From Strongylocentrotus droebachiensis (Eukaryota; Echinodermata; Echinoidea; Camarodonta; Strongylocentrotidae), in assembly GCA_035222895.1 (NCBI GenBank), contig JAVYIG010000406.1, positions 249,001 to 313,000 of the forward strand: a DNA stretch of 64,000 nucleotides, written 5' to 3'. The position numbers and the translations under genes are program-made. The stretch's first letter is position 1, and each line of letters begins with the position of its first letter. This document shows positions 44,511-57,800 of this stretch, in pieces. The notes under the pieces are model-generated. The model worked only from the letters and a program-made list of their open reading frames with translations, had not been told where the DNA came from and searched no databases.

Positions 44511-45181
44511 TTCCAAGACCTTAAACATCAATTCATTCTAGAAGAACAAAAATACAGGGATTTCAACCAAGAGATTTGCAGCAGAATGCTAGTACTTGTA
44601 CATGGCATCTTAATGCATGTTTACTCAGTACAAAATCTGCATTTCCATTTGCAAAAAACAGCAAAAGGGGCTTCCCGTGAACTCAGATATGGCCTAAGAG
44701 GACCAGTTTTTAGGGTAGTATTTGCTTGGTGTCATTAATATTGATATAACGGTAGGAATGCATATTGTAAATGTTCATTGCACGATATGTGTATGTGCAT
44801 GTATTGTGAAAATGTGAATGGGGAACAGGCCTTCTGATATGTATGCGCTGTAATTAGAAATGTTTAAGCGTTTCTTTTTATTTATAAAAGGTTTGGTGTA
44901 ATAGTATGATGTTATTAGAGGGAGAGGATAGAGAGGGAGAGAGAGAGAGAGGGAGAGAGGGGGGGGGGGGGATGGCAAGTGTGCATGTGTTTTGGGGCTA
45001 TTTACGAAGAAAGTAAATATGTAATGGATCATTCTGTAACTCTGTTCTGAGTGAAGGATATTGACTAATATAATAATATACATGTGGTTTATTTATGGAA
45101 TGTAAACAGATTTCTGCATAAGTGATCTACATAAAGTTTAAAAACAGTGTACGATCTCATAAGCGTAGTGCAATTTAAAGT
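44511..45181. other. LZIC 3' flank (right)
   Basis: Holds the 3'UTR and a GA microsatellite with G run (44920-44971). No further gene. Confidence 0.5.
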
Positions 45182-45691
45182 TATATAAACTCCTCAAAAA
45201 AAAGTATTGCAATTCAAGTTTGAGAGTTGATATCTCTCTTATTACTACCGATATACATATATATAAGTATGAGCATATTTGACATTGATATCATAGAATT
45301 GCCTGTTTATTCCCCTTTAAATTGATGCCCCATTTTGTAATAATTATGTAATCATGGAAAGTGCAGTGCATCTAAATAAGGGGTTAAGTCAAAGGTGAAA
45401 TACTGCAAAATATTTTCATTCCTTCAAATGCAATCTATTCTCGTAATAAATGAAGAATTCACTAATAGACAATAAAAGTGCACATTTTGCACCTTTTCTC
45501 TTTTGAATTGGCCCAATATTCAGATGCACTGCAAATTTCATGATTACATAATCATTACAAATGGGGCATCAATTTAAAGGGGAATAAAGAGGCAATTCTA
45601 TTATATCAATGTCAAAGTACGACAATACTAACGAGAGGGATATCAACCCTAAATCTTGAATTAGAGAATTTTTTTGAGGGGTTTAGATATA
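45182..45691. mobile_element. Foldback element 510 bp (right)
   Basis: Mirror of 15261-15770 downstream of LZIC. Confidence 0.8.
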
Positions 45692-46834
45692 GAGTGTAAG
45701 GTATGTCTTGTTATTTCTTCTTCAAAATGTACCGGTACTTCTTCTTAGTACCATTTATAACATGTTCACATTGTATTTATTAATTACATAAGATTTCAAT
45801 TCTTTACAGTTATTTTTTTAGTTTCCTTATCTCGGTCTCAGACAGTACAGAAAACAATGAATTGGATAAATTCTTTTCTTTCTCCGTTAAGACATGTAGG
45901 TGATTGTCACATACATCTCGCCTTTGAAATAAAAAAAAACTCTACTGCTAGCATATGCATGTATGTCATTACTGAAGACCAATCATCATTGAAGCTCCCA
46001 AAACGTAGAAGGTATTTTCTGTTCTGTTCACTCAGTCTTACATACATTTTCTATGTAGATTTAGAAATTGTTAAATACATTTTTTCAGAGGTTCTTTTCA
46101 TTTCTTCCGCTTTCACCGTTTATGAAACGTTTGGTTTGTTTATCTCAGCCTATTCATGTTGTAGTACATTCTATTTCATATGTAGTTTTCAGCTATTTCA
46201 TTAATTTCTCATTCTTTCTTCATTTTTTTCATTTGTATGTTTGGTATTTTTTGTTACAAATTGTCACATATGAGCCCTGTTAAAGTGACTCAGTAACATT
46301 GGTACCGCCTGCCTATATAGACCACTTTTGTTGTCTCCCTTGAGTTATCTATATATACAGGTTTCACTGGATTTGTTGTTGTTGATTTAATTTGACACTC
46401 TTCTTTTATTTAAACAATTTCCAATGTTAACTGAAGGAAGTTTGCTGAGAGTATCTCACTCTTCTTAATATTATTTTTCTTATTCTTCCCTCTTCTCCAT
46501 AACATATGAAGATATTCATGAAATGCACTATATAAGTATACTATTATTATAACATAACGTACCCATATGTTTGTGGTATGTAGTTTTTTTGAATTATAAA
46601 AAGGGAACATGGTAATTTTAATCTTTTTGTAAATACAAAGTCATGAATTGCAGTACTTTCTTTGTAATAAGTACATGGTATTTGTGAATTATACACAGAT
46701 CTTCCATTTTGTATACCTGTGAAATGTTTGTAGAAACTCTTTGTTGTTGTTGGGGGGGGGGGGTGTATTTGTCATTCCTCTTATTCTAGAATATTACCCC
46801 TTGATATTCAAACATTAAAATCTCCATGGGCCCC

Positions 46835-46970
46835 ATTTCACAAAACTTGTCATCAGTGACCGCAATGACAGTGTTTGTCATAAGCTAGTGAAATCCTTGC
46901 TTCTGATTGGTTATCAGCAGATTTGTCACTGATTTTTGTCATTTGTCATTGAAAAAAGGCTTTATGAAAC
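46835..46970. mobile_element. GTTTCAC hairpin MITE, copy 4 (right)
   Basis: Mirror of 13982-14115. Confidence 0.75.
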
Positions 46971-48397
46971 GGGTCCCAGCTCTCAAGAGATATTTGTAAC
47001 TGGGGTAGTTTAGTGAAATGAAATGGCATGAAAAGACACGTCCGGAAAGCATTAAATGTTTTTTAATCAAAAGTTCTTTTTTTTAACACACCTACCTGAA
47101 TTAAGGTTTAGGTAACATGAATCATAATCAAGATACACATGTAGTACATATCTGTAATAAAGCTCCATATCTGAATAATGTGCTTCTACCTCCGAGTGAT
47201 AAAATATTGATTTTAAATATGTATTTTGAGTTCCAGACGTTTTTTTTTGTGCCAACACATTTTGCTAAGCTACCTATACTAGTTCACTATTTCCAAATAA
47301 TTCCAAAGAAATGTTGCAAAGTGATTATTTGCTGATTTTCACAGTTGCACTTGAACTTTTAAACATTTCTTCTAATTATATGTGTGATAGGCCTACAATT
47401 CATTTTGGACCTTAATTCAGCTTTGCAATGGCTTGTATTGAGCAGTGACAATAACAAGTATTTATATTTCATGGATTATTTTTCTTATTATGTGACGTAA
47501 TACAACAAGCCAAGCTCCTTCTTTATTTTAAGCAAAATATGAAGATCAGTAGTATATTACACTGATTGTTGATGTGTTATGAACTATACATGTAGTAACT
47601 GCATATATGCATCCATAGATCTTGATGCAGATGAGGAAATAATTATTTGCTTAAATTATTTAACCAAGTTTTTGTGATTATATATTGATTGATCATTGAG
47701 AATATATTTTGATACAAGTCTGAATACTGTGTAAGTTATTTTGTTTCATTATCAACTATTTTGTAATCGGTTTTCAAATTAAAAGTCACCACTTACTGCC
47801 TAATATTAATGAATGTTTCATGGATATCGTGTGTATACAGATTGATGGCATGATGTGAACGTGAGAGGATATTAAGGACAAATTAATAGAGTGAACGATT
47901 GTTATAGTTGTAACCAAGGGCAGATCCCAGATTGATTTATTTATTGATTTTGTCATTTTTTTAATTACATTTATTTATTTGTTATTTTATTCATTTTTTT
48001 GTTTGTTTTTTGGCTGGGGATAATAATAGTTTAATTCCCTTTTAATTGTTGATTAATGATCTCAAAACAGAGAAACCCCTCCTCGTAATCCTTTAAAAGA
48101 GGTTGCCATAGAAGCCAGTGGCATACATGTGGGGGAAGGGGGGGGGGGGTGTTGGGGAGCATGTGTGGGCCACTAATCGAGTGGTGAAAACAATAGTAAC
48201 AGAACTTGAGAAAGGGAGGAGGGCCGGGAAAGGATGAGAATGAACACATCTGGACCATCTCCAGTAGCCACTCCTCCTCTAATTAATAAATTCACATTTA
48301 ATTTTTTCGATTTAGACCGTTGTCAGCCCCCCCCCCCCCCCCCCTCAATGAGTAGACACGCTACGCCACTGTCGATTCAGAGAACGAGTAATAGTAC

Positions 48398-48478
48398 GCC
48401 ATCAACGGTTGAAACTTGACAGTAAACTCAATCAGCTGTCCGATGTTCGAAGCTAGCTGAGTGTTTGAAATTGATCTT
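48398..48478 (+). other. Candidate UGGT noncoding first exon (right)
   Basis: Mirror of the left candidate: a GTAAGT donor at 48479, and an acceptor at 51831 just before GAG-ATG. The intervening intron would contain two elements unique to this arm. Outer boundary unknown. Confidence 0.3.
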
Positions 48479-48934
48479 GTAAGTACTAATTTAGTCACAT
48501 CAAACTTTTTTCAATCCTGGAAATTATCGTTAACCGTTGAGAGTAATGTATGTTAATCTGTAGCGCTGAATATCTGTAATTTATTCAAGAAAAATGGAAG
48601 AAAAACCGAATTAACAGTACATACATTTTAGTCTGCTCGATCTTGTTCAAGTCTTACCTGCATTACACGTGTAAGTAAGGGAGAGATTCTACGTGCATGA
48701 TATTGATTGGCCAATCATCGCTGCACTGCATTGCCATTGCTAATGTCTGAAATGGGCTCTGCACCGCGCCCGTGCGTAGCCGGGCGGAGACCCGGGTGTT
48801 GCAGGGAAACGATCGCTACATTTATGACCAGGTTCATTCAAATTATTGTATGGGTATAATGTCACTTCATGATAAGAATTTGCTAAAGGGAAAAATACCA
48901 ATGTGATTGATCGTTGATGGAATGAAACTATGAT

Positions 48935-50507
48935 TAGGGAGGCCAATGCCCGGGCGTAAGGCTTCTACGCCTACGATTTGTGCGCTCGTCGCCCACTTCA
49001 AAAAATTAGCAGAGGGAAAAAAATGATGTAAAAAAAAAAATTGATGAAAATAAGAAAAGAAAATACAATCATACATTTCACAACATACCTATAATCACGG
49101 ATCTGTAACAGTCTTTCACCATTTGTTGACGATCTTGCAGATTTTGACGTATTTGAGTCCAATAATTCTCGTAGCAGAACAACTTTACGAACGCGCATCC
49201 CAGACTAAGAAAATCCTAGAGGGCGTAGAGGTTTGCTCACTAAAAACCTTCTCATGGGCTGAAGGTAGACACTAAAAATATGGGATCCGTTTTGAGTAAA
49301 GAACTTTTGATAGAGATCAACATTTCAGATGTTCACAATTGCCACTTCTAACAACTAGAAAATATAAAGAAAAAAGATTATATCTTTTTAAATACAGATT
49401 TTTACAAACTGAACATTCGAAAGTAGATAGAGTACGATGTTTCTGTCAATCTTGCGTTGGTTTGAGCCCTATAGCTACATCCATCTCAAAATGAGAAGAA
49501 AAACTGTGAACAGTGACGTCATTGTTCGCGCCAAAAATAAAGGGTATTGCGACATATGTCTGAGCTCCACTGAGCTCCGGTCAGATCGTGCGCAAAGCGT
49601 AGTCTTATTTATAGACCCTAGTACCTTATTCTCACAGCACTAGATACGAGTGTCGTGCAGTATAATGTATGAGAAGTGTTAAAAAAAATATTTCAGTAAA
49701 AAAAAAAGTCTACGTGAGCAGTCTATACTCCAATTGAGAATTGAAATGAAAGCCATGATTTGAAGGTGTGTGTTGTATGACACATGGTTAGTGAGTGTGT
49801 ATGTTACGTATAGCGAAAGGGAGAGAGAGAGAGAGAGAGAGTGAGAGAAATATTAGTACACGTACATGACGTACGTTGCATGGATCATGCTACTGTGTTC
49901 GCTGCAAGATGGATGTTAATTGGACCTCGTAACTTCTCGATCGTTGATAATAAGGAATACTCATGAGGAAATCAAATTGTTGGAATACACATCTAAGGTA
50001 AATATCAATGAATTATATATGTTTCTTAGCTGCCAATTTGTATATTCCTTCTTCATTTTTGAACCATCGCCTTCGGCTCGTAGTAGTAGAAGATGGAATC
50101 GTTCGCACATTGATGGCTGGATTTCAGCCTGCATTGGGGCTTGCCTGCGCGGTGTGTACGTGTGCGACCGATTCAAGGCTAGCCGCTGTTGAGTGATTGC
50201 ACTTTCGCGCGAAGTTTTAAACTTCATCATGAACTTTGTCCGGACAATGACACGCCCATTGCCTCGGGCCTGTCTAATTATCAACGTAATTTCGCGACAT
50301 GAATTTATCTGTTTCAAGGCTCTTGCGTACGGCCAAGGCGTAGAAGGAAGGGAGTGTTTACAAGCTGGATATCTCCTATTTTATGGAACTTCTGGAGTCG
50401 GCAGATGGGTGAGTTTTCTTAGTGAAAGTAAATGCTTTCTTTTAATCTTTGTTTTATTTTAAACAAATTCGTAATTAAAAAGTTAGATTTGGGCATTGGC
50501 CTCCCTA
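48935..50507. mobile_element. Right-only 1573 bp TIR element, hAT-like
   Basis: Inverted ends TAGGGAGGCCAATGCCC / GGGCATTGGCCTCCCTA, flanked by a CTATGAT repeat (7-8 bp target duplication). The left arm carries the empty site (GAAACTATGATGAGAAAT, reverse complement near 11989-12006). End bases and duplication size fit hAT-type transposons. The interior has a GA microsatellite (49821-49850) and short frames but no transposase I can recognise. Confidence 0.8.
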
Positions 50508-50545
50508 CTATGATGAGAAATATAAATTGATGAGCAATGAAATAT

Positions 50546-51114
50546 TGGCGCTAGTGTAGTTCCGTATCCGTTTTTTTAGCAGTCTCGTATCCATTCTTAG
50601 CAAAGGAATTTTAGCCCAATTTTTTACTAATTTTAATCGTAATCATATATTGCATTTTCCACCTGAATTTGGATCACATCCGACATCGGGAAGCCTCCGT
50701 TTTGGGGCTTCGATGTCGACGTCGTCGCTCAGTACCGTCTCCGCGCTATATCTTTGCAACTCGAACTGAAGCTATCAGTCTAAAATTATGCAAGCTTCTC
50801 GTATAGTTTATGGTATCGTGCATGTGCGTAATACCATAAAGCATACGCGAAGTTTGCATAATTTTAGACTGATAGCTTCATTTGGATTTGCAGAGCTATA
50901 GCGCCGAGACGGTACTGAGGGACGACGCCGACATCGAAGCCCTAAACGGAGGCTTCCCGATGTCGGATGTGATCTAAATTCAGGTGGAAAATGCAATATA
51001 TGATTATGATTAAAATTAGTAAAAAATTGGGCTAAAATTCCTTTGCTAAGAATCGATATTAAACTGCTAAAAAAAATGCTAAAAAAAAACGGATACGGAA
51101 CTACACTAGCGCCA
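50546..51114. mobile_element. Right-only 569 bp foldback, AATAT target duplication
   Basis: TGGCGCTAGTGTAGTTCCG at the start and CGGAACTACACTAGCGCCA at the end; the two arms pair almost to the centre (about 50810), including ACATCCGACATCGGGAAGCC and its complement. Flanked by AATAT on both sides. The left arm has the empty site. Confidence 0.85.
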
Positions 51115-51761
51115 AATATTTGCTGATGGTGATGCTGTTGCAGATTCAAATTGTTCATCCATTGATTTGTGTGTTTGTTTTGAATTTGATCCAACAATAC
51201 AAATAGAATGACAATCATGAAGTTTTAGGGATGAGCTATGGCATGATTGTACGGCATTGCAATTCATGCATAGCAGTTATTAACAGATAACACTTTTAAA
51301 AGCTTGGAGAAATTGTTGTCCGATTTGTTCACTTTCTCTGAACATGCAAAGCATTGCAATGTAAGTTTGGTACAGTACAGAACTGATCGTCCGATGAGTT
51401 ATCCGTGCCTACCAAAATCCACTTCCCCTCGAGTGAAAATTCCTGAATTCTGTGTGATGGAGGATGATAGAATTATGGACTTAAGCCAATTCCTTGACCC
51501 CCAACCCCCCCCCCCCCCCCTCCCTCCTGAAAAAAACTGAAAAAGATAAAGGTTATAAAATATACACTGATCAGAATTGTGCCACTTGCAAACCACATAA
51601 TTTGAGTAGTAGTCAACTGTGCAACTGCTCACTTGTACACTAATTTTTCTAATCAAACATGATTCTTGGACAGAAACTTTCATAACAATGTAGGCTAATG
51701 TCTCAAAAGTTGTTAAATTTTGTAGTCACCTTAGGCTTAGGGCATACTTTTGCATAATTCC

Positions 51762-51793
<32 letters not shown>

Positions 51794-51834
51794 GACACTC
51801 TGTTTCACTCTTTCTTTCTTTCTTTCTACAGGAG

Positions 51835-54800
51835 ATGGATAGCTTATTAAAGTTCCTCTTATTCGTGTGGTCAGTCCACTGCTCGTTCGCTGCATCAAAG
51901 TCCAGGCCTATTACCACCACCCTGGAGACAAAATGGACGAGGCATTCTGTCGCCATGGAAGCCAGTGAATTCATCGCAGAAAAGAGTGATGCAGCCTTCT
52001 GGAATTTTCTGGAGCATGTAGCTGCTTACAAGGAGGATTTCAGTGAGTTATTGTTTTCTGTTTATTTCAATATTAGCGTATTGTTTTATGTAACTGTCAT
52101 ATGTACAAGTTCGTCAGGCAACTTTTATGGTCACATCCCATCAAAATGTATGTAAATTCCAATGCATGTGCTTCAATGGGTAGTCAGTAAACTTATATTT
52201 ATGACTGTTTTGTCAGATGCTGCCCAGTTTCCCAGAAAATGCCTGCATCTACATTGTTTAATTTACATGTTTAAAACCATTTTTTGAGAGTTAGAATGGA
52301 GTGGCAGGGAGTCCTCTCTGACATCAATTTGATTCTTTAAAAAAAAAGATTGGAATAAGAGAAATAGAGTTAGTGATACTTTGAGTAAAATAAGAAAATT
52401 ATGTTGAAGACTTACAGGAAGACAATGGAGGCATTGACTCTTAACAATTTCATGTAATATATGATGAATATTTTTCTTTAAAAGTTTCCACTTCGCTTTA
52501 TCCTACCGGTTTTCCTTTTCTATGACAACATTTTGTAGTTGTGTTCTTAACGGGCTTCTTCCTGAAATATCTTGGGCTTAAGCTTTGTGTGGGTAATTAT
52601 GGTAATGGTTAAATAACTGTCAAACCTCTTATTTATGATGATTTCATTGAAATGATTCCTTGTTAGGTCATGATGAAGCCTTGTATCATTTTACTCTCAA
52701 AATGGCTTCTCGTCAGTTGTCTGTCATGGAGCAAGATCTGTTGAAGTGGGCTCTCTCGATTCACGCCTACGCTCCAAAAATTGAGATGTACCACCAGGTA
52801 AGCTAACTTGATACTTGATGAGGTAATCCCTGAAGCAGCTTTTCCAATCTATACTGGGATGGGATGTGTTGTGACAGCAGGTGAAGGTGCAGACTACAAA
52901 AGGGTGTACAATTTCTATATATACAGTAAAACAGTGACGTGCAAGTAAAAAATCATGCTGCTATATGGTTTACAGCATTCTGGAACCTACAGGAGGTTCC
53001 AACCCTCTGATTACATTCTTAGTAACAGTTTCCAAAGATCATAGAGACATGTTGTTGTTGCAGATTTGCTTTCCTCAGTCATATATCAACAAGTTTTTAA
53101 CTTGTTAGATTGTGAGCAAGCAAACAATATGATGTTTTAAAAAGAAACATTGTTTTGTTAAATGCTTGCATGTGTAGCAATATCTCCTTGAAGCATGAGT
53201 CAAAACATTTGCTTTTCCTTTAAAGGCTCTTCTCTTCCTTTCCATCCTTAATGTCATTTTATGTTCATGTTTATTATTATAGATACTTTCTCATTCTGTA
53301 TTTACTTCTGTATTTACTTCAAAATGTTGATTATATTCAGAGGATTTCATTTTTTGGGGGCCTGCTAATGTTCCACCCTGCCTATAAATAATGTCCCAAC
53401 CTTAAGTTTTCATCATATCGAATTGCATAATGCAGGCGCGATCGTTTTATTATCTCACCACTTTAATTCATATTAAAGGTACTATGTCCCATTTGCAGGC
53501 CAAAAAATGAAAAGGTTAAATTCCAACGGCAATTGAAAGATAATACTAATTTAGAACTACCCTTAAAAAAATGGGGGCTTGAAAATGTCTTTAAGTGGGA
53601 AAATAACGACTATTAGTTGTCAAATCGACTTAGGAGCTATAGAGCCAATAAGTAATAGTCTTGATTTTCAGACCATTTTACCGCATGGTTGTATGTTTTA
53701 TGCTGCGCAAAGATTCAATCAGTTTAATTTTGGCCATTACACGAAGTGGATTATTGTAGTAGACAAATCCTTTACAGCTCATTTATGTATGTTATTACCA
53801 AAGAAGAAGAAAAAGCCAGTCAGTCACTCAATACTGACAATAGTGTCTGACGGTGAAGTCTAGCAAGTAAACGGGTTTCCTTGCATAATTTGAATATAAG
53901 GACACTGCTAACGTTTAAATTTCACAGATAGGATATACATGACATATTCATAATTCCTGCAAAGTTCTACAGAATTTGAGGTTGGCTGCAAAAGGGACAT
54001 AGTATCTTTAAGGACTTGTCATTAATTTCTATATGTGTTATTTCTTTGGGGGGGAGGGTGTATTTTTGTTTTAGTGGAACATAAATGATTGTATTTGAAT
54101 TTGATTAATACTTCTATTGCTTCTACCATTTCAGATTGCTCGGAGTCACCATGTACCAAAAAATTGTGCTACTTTTGTTGACGTGCATGGGGAATTGTCC
54201 TGCTCACTTGACAAACTGGATCAACTTATAGCAGATGTGGGTGATAGGTGAGTTTACTTCCAATTCGTGATTTCCCGTATATTTGGTAGCATTAAGTTTC
54301 AGTTTGATGAGCCAAAGGTAAAGTGCCTGGGGTAAAAACCTCGGAAGTAAAAAAAAGTCAGAGGTAGAAATGTCCAGTGACAACAATTCCTGAGCTTGAA
54401 AATCCAGAAGCAGATATGACAAAGAGGTGAAAAATCATAGATAAAATGTCAGAGGGTTAATGGTAAAATTACAGTGTAATAAATGTCTAGATGTTATATT
54501 ATCTTTAAAAAGCCATCTAGGAAAACATAACAGAAGTAATGTTCAACCTAATAATGCCTTGAAGATGAAATTTCTGAGGTTAAGTACGTAAAGGGCCATG
54601 GACTTCTTACAATACATCTGTATCAACTTTCAAAATGTAATCTTAGTTTTCCAATTCTCTCATTGAAGTGCCTTTGTCAACTTATATATATTCTAATTTG
54701 ACAACAATAATGGAAAATACAATCTCTATCTTTTCTATGGAGTTAATATTCACCATCGATTCTGAGATATTTTTCATTTGTTAATTTTTTTTTTTGCCTC

Positions 54801-57800
54801 ACTTGCAGACCTAAACCCAACATCTTCAGCGTGGACCATCAGTACAAGCGGTCAGTCAATGGATCGGTGGTAGCAGTCTTGTATGGTGATATCAGTAATT
54901 ACCGGTCAAATGTGGGGGACTTTCACAAAGTACTTGCCAAGAAGGCCAGCTCAGGGGACATCCAGTACGTCTTTAGACATTACCAAATGGTAAGAGAGTA
55001 GTACCAGAGCTGTTTTAATTTGTGGTAACTGGTGGATGCTTAATAGCTTTGTGTCTAATCATCACAATGTAAGGAGCGACGCTTTTAGCATTTGGAATGT
55101 ATGAACATGATTTGCATTTATTGGGCCCCATATGTCCTGATCTGTGCTCTAACCCAGATGTCTTCACCATGTACTGATTTTTTTAGTGCTCATTATTTAC
55201 CCCTGCATGCAACCAAAAAATTACTTTTTTTTTTACGAGGGCTCTTTTCAGATTTCCCTTAAAAAAATAGCCCCCCTTAATTATTTTGCGGTGGCTATTT
55301 TGGAGCTCAGGGGGGCTTTTTTTTTTAAAGGATGTATTTTTTAAAAACACTGTTTTACCTAATTAAATTCCAAGCAAAGGCAAATATAGATACAATTGTA
55401 GCGTACATATGTCATGTAGAGTATTGCAGACATTCAGATACCCATGATTTATTCACTTTGTGTTAAACGTGTGGCTTTATGATTTACATATTACATGTAA
55501 CTAAAACTTGTCAAAAGGAGTGTTTTGTTTAACTGTTTGTTTTTCATATCCTAAGAAAATATTATCACTGACACGCAGGCTAGGAATTAATTTTTTTATG
55601 GGGGCTACTTTTCCCCATTGCCTAAAAAAAACTAAGGGGCTACTTTCTTAAAGCCATATTGTAAGCTGTAATAATAAGTTGTGTTTTTCCTTAGCCATCA
55701 TAATACTAGCAACCAAATTGGTAGGTAATATGTTATTTAGTCTTTTTTTCTGTCCCAAATTTAATTGTTATCATGGACAATGCAATCCCATTAAAAAAAA
55801 AGTAGACTAACTCCCTTTAAAATTGTGTTATTTATAGGTCTAACCATTAAATGTGAGTAAATATTTTTACTGTGGTCCTACATACCGATGTATTTGTTAT
55901 GCCGAAACATGCAAAATCATGGCCTTATTTTTTTTTTTATAGACTCTAATTCTAAAGGCCAAGCCAAAGCTAGTTTCATTTCGAAGACAGAAATTGATGC
56001 CAATCATGCCATCACTCATGACAATTGGGCCTGGCATCGATCGTATATAAATAATTTAATTTAATTAAACAGTTGTATTAAAAATTCTGAGGAGTAGGAA
56101 CATCCTTTATATATTTATTTACGTTTTTTTTATAACAAAATTCAATTTCTGTCTACGAAACTTGCTTTATACCGATTTTACAGGGACAAATCCGGCATTG
56201 ATTTTGCACGTTTCGTTACAACAAATATATCAGTATGTGGGACAACAGTAAAAAATATACTTGCATTTAATGGTTTTAACTTATAAATAACACAATTTTA
56301 GACGGAATAACATTTTTTTTAATGGGATTGCATTGTCCATGATAAAAATTAGGGCCAGAAAAAAGACTAAATAAACATATTACGTACCAATTTGGTCGCT
56401 AGCAGTTCAGCTCTCGTCACTCGCAAATACTTATTTGCTTCATACTAGGAGCGTGCGGGCGCGCGTTGGAGCTGAGCTAGTATTGTGAACATGTGCGAAC
56501 TGCGTATGCATTCATGCTGTGCACGAAACTACTCTGTATTTCCATCAGGGCCGGTGGCTTGTCCGGCCGCCGGGAGCTTAGGCGCAGGCGGATACCGCTG
56601 TAGATCTAGCTACAGTAGGTACGACCGCCGATCCGCTGCAACTCACAAAACTTTTAAAATGTTGATGGAAGTTTCTAGTTTTGGAGTTGGTAGTTGGAAC
56701 GGAGATTTCACTCAGACACATCAATAAATTGATTTATTAATTCCTAGGGAATATCAATTCATGGCGGGGGCGATTTTTCAAGATATATTGATTTTTTTTC
56801 GCCCTCATCTTGATTTTTACCGTGGCGAATTCAGAAGTTTAGGGGGCGAATCGCCCGTCGCCACCGTGTATTTTTTTCGTTGCCTGCATGTCATTTTACC
56901 TTATCTCCACCAACTTCTCTCACAGGAGTCTTCTGGGGCCCAAATTCGTCTATCAGGTTACGGTGTGGAGCTGGCCATCAAGAGCACAGAGTACAAGGCC
57001 GTCAACGAGGAGGAGAACAAGGATGGATCAGCCAAGACAGAGGCAGAGATGGATCAAGGGCCAGATGAAATTGAAGGATTCGTCTTTAGTAAACTGATGT
57101 GAGTATTAAGGCACATTGGAAGAACTGTGGTGTTGCAAAATTAATGTCCTGCTGGGGGGGGGGGTGTTTCACAAAACTTGTCATCAGTGACAAATAACAG
57201 CTTTTGTTATAAGCTACTGAAATCCTTGGTTATCAGCAGAGTTGTCACTGATTTTCGTCATTTGTCATTGTAAAAAGGCTTCGTGAAACCCCCCCCCCCT
57301 CCCCCCCCCCCCCCCCCCCCCAGGGCTAAATTGGCCAGATGAAATTGCTTTATCTTGGGTATACTCAAGTAAGGCATGATGGCTCCATGGTAGAGCAATA
57401 ATTGTTTTAACTAGAGGTCCTGGTTGAAATTTAGGGATTAAAGGCTGATTGAACTTTAGGGATCTGTCTTTAGTAAACCAACTGAGTATGGCTCATTGGT
57501 GAACCAGTGGTGTTGTATCCTGGGACCTGTTTCACAAAGCCTTTTTTCAATGACAAACACCAGTGACAAATCTGGTGATAATCAATCAGAAGCAAGGATT
57601 TCAGTAGCTTAGAACAAAATCTGTTATTTGTCACCGATGACAAGTTTTGTGAAACGCTCCCCCTGGAGGTTGTGGGTTTGAATCCCATATTCATAACTTT
57701 GCTAAGCCTAACCAAATAATCACCTGCTGAATCATGTACATGTACTCCACAACTGTACTCTTATGCCTTTGGCAAGACGTGAATCTTCATTTGCCACTCT

